Assembly: GCA_023433515.1 (NCBI GenBank)
Contig: JAEZCN010000211.1
Coordinates: 1-51,062 of the forward strand
DNA length: 51,062 bases
Source: Pseudomonadota bacterium
GTDB taxonomy: Bacteria; Pseudomonadota; Gammaproteobacteria; Steroidobacterales; Steroidobacteraceae
Reading direction: 5' to 3'
Shown: positions 46,333 through 51,062 of the stretch, one piece after another
Position numbering within the stretch: the first letter of the stretch is position 1
Layout: every line of letters starts with the position of its first letter
Notes under the pieces: generated by a model
Databases searched by the model: none
Told to the model about the DNA's origin: nothing
The model's input: the letters and a program-made list of their open reading frames with translations, nothing else
Position numbers and translations under genes: made by a program

Positions 46333-47544
46333 TCAGGCCGGAATCGGTGGGCCGCGATGCCAGCGGCGCGCGAAATGCCAGGCGGTCCAGGCCACCACGG
46401 TATAACCGAATGAAGTCCATGCCAGCACGCCGAGATTCCAGGAGACGTGCGGCGCGACGATACCCAGCGTGAACGCCGTGATGAGCAGCGCGACGAAGGA
46501 CTGTGCGGCGGAGGCCGTTCCGCGCGCCGCGGGAAACAGGTCGAGCATCTGCAGCGTCAGCACCGGGAATGCGAACTGCGCGCCGATCGCCGACGTGAAC
46601 AGCAACGCCTGTTGCAGGTGCATCGGCACCTCGGGCAGCGCCGAGTGGAGAATCGCGCGCAACGCGGCGGCCGCGCAGGTGATGCCGAGCCCCAGGCGGA
46701 TCTGGACGATGAGAGGGAAGCGGCGCGCGAACATCGTCGACAGGACGGCGCCGGAGAGGATGCCGCTGATCACGGGCAGGAACAGCCAGTAGTAAGACGT
46801 CTCGTTCCCGCCCCAGTGTTTCTCCACGATCGCGGGCGCCGCGCCGATGTAACTGGCGATGGAGGAGAAGTTGGCCGCCGCCGCCAGCGCAAGCATCAGG
46901 AACTCCGGGTGCCGCAGCACCGTCGCCGAAGTCGCGGCCAGATTGCGCACGCTGAAAGGGACCCGCGCGGAGACCGGGTGGGTCTCGGGCAATTTCCACC
47001 ACGCGGCGAACGTGAACGCGAGACCACACAGCACCATGAAGGCGAACACCGCGCGCCAGCCGAAGGCGACGTGTGCCCAGCCACCGATGATCGGCGCGAT
47101 GGCTGGCGCGATGGCGAAAACCATCGTCGTGATGCTCATGAGACGCTGCGCACGCGCGCCGTCGTACAGGTCGCGGATCACCGCGCGGCCGATCACGATG
47201 CCGACGCCCGCGGTCACGCCCTGCAGGATTCGCGCGGCGATCAGCGATCCGTAGTTCGGCGCGAACGTGCAGGCCAGAGAACCGACCGTGTACAGGGACA
47301 TGCCCCAGATCATCACGGGCCGGCGGCCGACCGCGTCCGACAGCGGGCCGTGCAGCAGCGAGGCGAACGCGAAGGGCAGCATGTACGCCGTGATCACCTG
47401 CTGCAGCTGCAGCGCATCGACGCCGAGCGCTTTTTCCATCGCGTGGAACGCGGGGAAAAAGGTGTCGATCGAAAACGGGCTCACCATGGACAAGCCGCCC
47501 AGCAGGAGGGCGAGGATCCAGTAGCGCGGCAGCTTGTGTTCCAA
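46333..47544 (-). CDS. Bcr/CflA-type MFS efflux transporter
   Basis: About 403 residues with twelve membrane helices. MFS motifs: LHGPLSDAVGRRPVMIWG (loop 2-3), ILQGVTAGVGIVIGRAVIRDLYDG (motif for drug:H+ antiporters of the 12-TMS class), SIDTFFPAFHAME in helix 1. It likely exports drugs or sulfonamide-like compounds. No ATG precedes helix 1; TTG 47544, 5 nt after the trpA stop, is the best start, so translation probably couples to trpA. Start uncertain. Confidence 0.82.
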   Translation of the reverse strand: MEHKLPRYWILALLLGGLSMVSPFSIDTFFPAFHAMEKALGVDALQLQQVITAYMLPFAFASLLHGPLSDAVGRRPVMIWGMSLYTVGSLACTFAPNYGSLIAARILQGVTAGVGIVIGRAVIRDLYDGARAQRLMSITTMVFAIAPAIAPIIGGWAHVAFGWRAVFAFMVLCGLAFTFAAWWKLPETHPVSARVPFSVRNLAATSATVLRHPEFLMLALAAAANFSSIASYIGAAPAIVEKHWGGNETSYYWLFLPVISGILSGAVLSTMFARRFPLIVQIRLGLGITCAAAALRAILHSALPEVPMHLQQALLFTSAIGAQFAFPVLTLQMLDLFPAARGTASAAQSFVALLITAFTLGIVAPHVSWNLGVLAWTSFGYTVVAWTAWHFARRWHRGPPIPA

Positions 47545-47549
47545 GTGTA

Positions 47550-48326
47550 TTAAGCGGGCCGCAGCGCCCTCAGGAACGCCGCGGCATCCTGGCCACTCTC
47601 GAGGACTTCGACGAGCGCCGATCCGACGATGACGCCGGCGACGTGGCCATCGAGCTGCCGCACCTGTTCGCGCGCGCGGATTCCGAAGCCGGCGCACACG
47701 GGTAGTCTGGAAGCCGCGCGCACCGCGTCGAGGTAACGCGTCACCTCGCCCGGCACCGCGGCGGTCTTGCCCGTGGTGCCGGTCATCGTGACGGCGTAAA
47801 CGAAGCCCTGCGCGGCCGCGCAGAGTTTCCGCATGCGTTCCGGCGTGGTCACGGGTGTGACCATCTGGATCAGCGCGATATCGTGCTGGCCGAGCGCCGC
47901 GCGGAAGTCCTCGCTCTCGTCGAACGGCAGGTCCGGCACGATGAAGCCGCACACGCCGGCCCGCGCGGCTTCGGCGGCCAGCTTCTCGAGTCCGAACGAC
48001 AGCAGCGGGTTGAGATAACTCATCAGGACGAGCGGCGCCTCCGGCCGTTCCATCGCGGTGAGTTCGGCGAGCAGCCAGCGCAACGAAACGCCCTGGCGCA
48101 ACGCTTCGCGGCTCGAGCGCTGGATGGTCATGCCGTCGGCCATCGGGTCGGTGAACGGCACGCCGATTTCCACGACATCGGCCTCATTGCCGATCTGCGC
48201 GAGGGTTTCGCGGAACTTCTCCCGCAGCGGATAGCCGGCGGTGATGAACGCGACGATGGCGGTGCCCCCGCGGGCATGCGTAATGGCGGCCGAGAGTTTC
48301 TCGCTGGGCTTCTGGCTGATCGTCAT
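47550..48326 (-). CDS. trpA: tryptophan synthase alpha chain
   Basis: 258 residues. TIM barrel with catalytic Glu in EIGVPFTDPMADGMTIQ, the loop-6 region VYAVTMTGTTGKTA, and CAGFGIRAREQV. It cleaves indole-3-glycerol phosphate to indole and glyceraldehyde phosphate within the alpha2beta2 complex. The start ATG at 48326 overlaps the trpB stop (ATGA). Confidence 0.96.
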   Translation of the reverse strand: MTISQKPSEKLSAAITHARGGTAIVAFITAGYPLREKFRETLAQIGNEADVVEIGVPFTDPMADGMTIQRSSREALRQGVSLRWLLAELTAMERPEAPLVLMSYLNPLLSFGLEKLAAEAARAGVCGFIVPDLPFDESEDFRAALGQHDIALIQMVTPVTTPERMRKLCAAAQGFVYAVTMTGTTGKTAAVPGEVTRYLDAVRAASRLPVCAGFGIRAREQVRQLDGHVAGVIVGSALVEVLESGQDAAAFLRALRPA

Positions 48327-49573
48327 GACGGATTCTTCTTTTCCGCGAGCACGGTGCGCTGCAATGTCGGCATGTCCTTGTCGCCGCGGCCGGAAAGTCC
48401 GATCAGGATTTTCTGGCCGGGGTTCTGCTTCGCCCAGCGTTTCGCGCCGGCGAACGCATGGGCCGACTCGATCGCGGGAAGGATACCTTCGGTGCGGCAA
48501 CACTCGGTGAGCGCTTCGAGCGACTCGTCGTCCGTGGCGGCCTCGTAGCGTACGCGTCCGGCCCACAGCAGCAATGAATGTTCGGGTCCGACGCCCGGGT
48601 AGTCGAGACCGGCGGAGACGGACTCGGTCTCCTGGATCTGGCCATCCTCATCCTGCAGCAGCAGCGAGTACGCGCCCTGCAGTACACCCGGCCGACCGTA
48701 GGCGAGCGTCGCCGCGTTGTGGCCGAGCTCCTTGCCCGTGCCGCCCGCCTCGATGCCGATGATCTCGACCGACGCGTCACCGATGAATGGATAGAACATG
48801 CCGATCGAGTTCGAGCCGCCCCCCACGCAGGAAATCACGGCGTCGGGCAGGCAGCCGTTCCGTTCGATGAACTGTCCACGCGCCTCCCGGCCGATGACCG
48901 TCTGCAGCTCGCGCACGAGATACGGATACGGGTGCGGACCGACCGCCGAGCCGATGATGTAGAAGGTGTCGTTCGGATCGGAGACCCAGTCGCGGAAGGC
49001 ATCGTCGATGGCCGCGCGCAGCGTCTTGTCGCCGCTCGTGACCGGTACGACGGTGGCACCCAACAACTTCATGCGCCCGACGTTCGGCGCCTGGCGCTCC
49101 ATGTCGACCGCGCCCATGTACACCGTGCACGGCAGGCCGACGCGCGCGCAGGCCGCAGCGCTCGCGACGCCATGCTGGCCCGCGCCGGTTTCGGCGACGA
49201 TGCGTTTGACGCCCAGCCGCTTGGCGAGCAGCGCCTGACCGAGCGCATTGTTGATCTTGTGCGCGCCGGTATGCGCGAGGTCTTCGCGCTTGAACCAGAC
49301 GTCCGCGCCCCAGGCCTTCGAGAGTTTCGGCGCATGTGTCAGCGCCGTGGGGCGGCCGACCCAGCTGGCCAGCTCGGCGGCGAGCTCCGCCTGGAAATCG
49401 GGCGCGTGCAGGTACTTCTTTATCCCCGCTTCGAGGCGGTCGAAGGCCGCGACCAGGGTCTCGGGGACGTAACGTCCGCCGAACGGACCGAAACGGCCGC
49501 GCGCATCCGGAAATTTTCCGGCGAGCTCGTCGGCAAGTAGTTTGGCCTGTTCGGCCGGGTCGAGAGGAATCAT
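48323..49573 (-). CDS. trpB: tryptophan synthase beta chain
   Basis: 416 residues. PLP enzyme with the Schiff-base Lys in HTGAHKINNALGQ, the GAGQHGVA substrate loop, phosphate-binding CVGGGSNSIGMF and LLIGLSGRGDKDM-like C-terminus. It condenses indole with serine. The N-terminal motif FGPFGGRYVPETL confirms the ATG at 49573, which overlaps the trpF stop (ATGA). Confidence 0.97.
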   Translation of the reverse strand: MIPLDPAEQAKLLADELAGKFPDARGRFGPFGGRYVPETLVAAFDRLEAGIKKYLHAPDFQAELAAELASWVGRPTALTHAPKLSKAWGADVWFKREDLAHTGAHKINNALGQALLAKRLGVKRIVAETGAGQHGVASAAACARVGLPCTVYMGAVDMERQAPNVGRMKLLGATVVPVTSGDKTLRAAIDDAFRDWVSDPNDTFYIIGSAVGPHPYPYLVRELQTVIGREARGQFIERNGCLPDAVISCVGGGSNSIGMFYPFIGDASVEIIGIEAGGTGKELGHNAATLAYGRPGVLQGAYSLLLQDEDGQIQETESVSAGLDYPGVGPEHSLLLWAGRVRYEAATDDESLEALTECCRTEGILPAIESAHAFAGAKRWAKQNPGQKILIGLSGRGDKDMPTLQRTVLAEKKNPS

Positions 49574-50172
49574 GCGTACTCCAGGGCCGCGCTTCGGGCG
49601 GCGGCCACGAACCTGTCTATCTTTTCGGCGCTCTTGATGCCGGGCGCGCTCTCCACCCCGCTCGACACGTCCACGCCGAAGGGACGCACGTGGCGCAGCG
49701 CGGCCGCCACGTTGTCGGGATTCAGGCCGCCGGCGAGGATCACCTCGCTGCGGCGCGCGAGGTCGGCCGCGATTTCCCAGTCGGTCGTTTGACCACTGCC
49801 GCTCACCGGGCCCTCGAACAACACGCGCCGCGGCAGCGCGCATGCAGCCTCGGATCCGGGCCGCATCACCGGCAGCACGCTGAGCTCCTTCGGCAACCCG
49901 AGTGTCTCGATGTCCTCGATGTCGGTCTGCAGGATGTCGGGCCTGAAGGCCCTCAGGATTTCGTCGACGTCCGCGCGCGTCGGATGACGCGTGACGGCGA
50001 CGCAGGCGACCTTGCGGCGCGCGGGCGCCGCGAGCTCGCAGGCTACAGCCGCGCTGACCTGGCGCACGGACTTCGCGAACACGAAGCCGATCGCGTCCAC
50101 CTCGCACGCGAGCGCGGCGTTCACCGCGTCGGGCGTCGTCATGCCGCAGATCTTGATGAACGGCCGCGTCAT
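49570..50172 (-). CDS. trpF: phosphoribosylanthranilate isomerase
   Basis: 200 residues. TIM barrel beginning IKICGMT with the catalytic Cys, GFVFAKSVRQV, and the phosphate-binding end LAGGLNPDNV...GVDVSSGVESAPGIKS. It performs the Amadori rearrangement in tryptophan synthesis. The ATG overlaps the trpC stop (ATGA). Confidence 0.96.
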   Translation of the reverse strand: MTRPFIKICGMTTPDAVNAALACEVDAIGFVFAKSVRQVSAAVACELAAPARRKVACVAVTRHPTRADVDEILRAFRPDILQTDIEDIETLGLPKELSVLPVMRPGSEAACALPRRVLFEGPVSGSGQTTDWEIAADLARRSEVILAGGLNPDNVAAALRHVRPFGVDVSSGVESAPGIKSAEKIDRFVAAARSAALEYA

Positions 50173-51017
50173 CGGCTGGCGGTCCTCCGCTCGTCCCGCG
50201 CGGCGCGCCCCCCGGTCAGCATGGCCTGCGCGAGCGCGGCCGGATCCGCCGCGGACATCAGCGCGCTGCCGACGAGCGCGAGGTCGTAGCCGCAACGCGC
50301 CATGCGCGCGGCGTCCTCGGCCGTTGCCACGCCACTTTCGGCGACGCGCTTCACGCTGGACGGGAGCGAAGACGCCAGGGCATCGAGCCGGCCCGGCACG
50401 ACCTTGAGCGTGACGAGATCGCGCGAGTTCACGCCGACCAGCAGCAGGTCGCGATGCGCGCGGCGCGCGTCGACCAGCGCATGCGCGAGTTCGATGTCGG
50501 GCGCGTCGAAGGTTTCGAGCAGCACGAACATGGAGTGCTCGAGCGCGGTGTCGATCAGTCGTTCGAGATCCCCGCGCGGCAGCATGCGCAGGATCGCGAG
50601 CACGCCCGAGGCGCCGGCGGCGCGGCCTTCGAGCACCTGGTAATCGTCGACGAGGAAATCCTTGCGCATCGCGGGGACGCCGAGCGGCGCGAGCGCGCGC
50701 GCACCCGCGGCGAGATCGTCGAGCGACCCGTCGAAGCGGCTCGGCTCCGTGAGGATCGAAACCGCGGCGGCGCCGGCGCGTGCATAACTCGCGACGCGAG
50801 CGCCGACGTCTTCTTCGGCGGCGGCTTTCAGCAGACCGACCGCGGGCGAACGCAGCTTCACCTCGGCGATGAGATCGAACGCGCCGAGCGAAAGCCGCTG
50901 CGCGGCCGGCAGATCCGCGATGCGCGCTCGCAGCTCGCGCTCCGGGACGCGCGTGCGTGCCTCGGCCGAGCGTGCGCGGCTCGATCCAGCCATCTGTCCG
51001 AGGAAATCCGCGCTCAT
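50169..51017 (-). CDS. trpC: indole-3-glycerol phosphate synthase
   Basis: 282 residues. TIM barrel with LIAEVKLRSPAVG (the usual EIKRASPS, here altered but with the catalytic Lys kept), SILTEPSRFDGS, MRKDFLVDDYQV, GVNSRDL and AESGVATAEDAARM. It closes the indole ring. Some canonical residues differ from the E. coli pattern, but spacing is normal. The ATG overlaps the stop of the upstream gene, which reads as trpD. Confidence 0.94.
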   Translation of the reverse strand: MSADFLGQMAGSSRARSAEARTRVPERELRARIADLPAAQRLSLGAFDLIAEVKLRSPAVGLLKAAAEEDVGARVASYARAGAAAVSILTEPSRFDGSLDDLAAGARALAPLGVPAMRKDFLVDDYQVLEGRAAGASGVLAILRMLPRGDLERLIDTALEHSMFVLLETFDAPDIELAHALVDARRAHRDLLLVGVNSRDLVTLKVVPGRLDALASSLPSSVKRVAESGVATAEDAARMARCGYDLALVGSALMSAADPAALAQAMLTGGRAARDERRTASR

Positions 51018-51062
51018 GCCGGGACCTGGGTACCAAACGAAGCGAGCGACTCGAGCGCTGTA
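51014..51062 (-). CDS. trpD: anthranilate phosphoribosyltransferase, C-terminal end (partial)
   Basis: Only the last 15 or so residues are in the window (ALESLASFGTQVPA then TGA). The stop overlaps the trpC ATG as ATGA. Identity as trpD is inferred from operon position (trpD-C-F-B-A) and the absence of another candidate; the sequence itself is too short to prove it. Confidence 0.55.
   Translation of the reverse strand, partial: TALESLASFGTQVPA

Noticed and set aside
1..51062. CRISPR array, toxin-antitoxin, restriction or phage-defence island
   Set aside because: No direct-repeat array, nuclease/antitoxin pair or methyltransferase-restriction pair was seen; the XRE gene at 43920 has no toxin partner.

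Overview
The window (51,062 bp, high GC) reads as an ordinary chromosomal stretch of an aerobic gammaproteobacterium. The gene neighbourhoods polA-engB-cytochrome c4-dsbA, comM-ubiK-glnK-amtB, dapF-DUF484-xerC-hslVU, DUF971/ubiE-ubiJ-ubiB and an algZR-like pair resemble Pseudomonas/Xanthomonas-type genomes. With the GH106 enzyme and the NADP-coupled oxoacid oxidoreductase, a Steroidobacter/Nevskia/Xanthomonad-like host seems most likely. This placement is inferred from gene order and protein flavour, not from a database search. I see no rRNA operon, insertion sequence, phage, integron or CRISPR array. Coding is dense, no stretch over about 300 bp lacks a gene, and at least twelve gene junctions are 4-nt ATGA or GTGA stop/start overlaps.

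Layout. 1-5.9 kb: 3' part of polA, an outer-membrane barrel protein with a structured 3' region, engB, diheme cytochrome c4, a DsbA-like oxidoreductase and a CorA transporter. 5.9-11.1 kb: tRNA-Arg(CCG), membrane-anchored cytochrome c5, comM and ubiK on the minus strand, then a sigma-54 promoter driving glnK-amtB, and a DUF4124 protein. 11.1-15 kb: a beta-hydroxyacid dehydrogenase translationally coupled to an AlgZ/AlgR-like LytTR two-component pair, a truncated 2Fe-2S reductase-like gene followed by an unlisted 46-residue membrane ORF, and a CoA-binding protein. 15-18.5 kb: overlapping GNAT-VOC-GH106 operon. 18.6-24 kb: dapF, DUF484, xerC, hslV, hslU, a small membrane protein and a DUF938 methyltransferase. 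24-29.5 kb: S9 peptidase and lipoprotein hydrolase, a small membrane protein, pyrophosphatase, a KASIII-like synthase, ribosomal protein THX and a 67-residue hypothetical. 29.5-34.3 kb: korB-korA-korC-like genes for a 2-oxoacid oxidoreductase with an NAD(P)H-dehydrogenase-like third subunit. 34.3-39.5 kb: DUF971, an AraC regulator divergent from a secreted DUF1080-like protein, then ubiE-ubiJ-ubiB. 39.8-46.3 kb: a large hybrid histidine kinase, a coupled membrane protein/XRE regulator/gamma-glutamyltransferase cluster and a DUF6265 protein. 46.3-51 kb: a Bcr/CflA-type MFS transporter downstream of an overlapping trpD-C-F-B-A operon that runs off the right edge.

How it works together. Respiration and quinone genes recur (c4, c5, ubiK, ubiE, ubiJ, ubiB), with nitrogen control (glnK-amtB), lysine and tryptophan biosynthesis, proteostasis (hslVU, DsbA) and chromosome resolution (xerC). 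The less ordinary parts are the korABC-like enzyme in an otherwise aerobic context, the truncated ferredoxin-reductase/microprotein pair, the structured region after the porin-like gene, three different dispersed-repeat-like inverted repeats, and a recurring promoter layout in which a -10-like hexamer sits 7-9 nt before the start codon, suggesting leaderless mRNAs.
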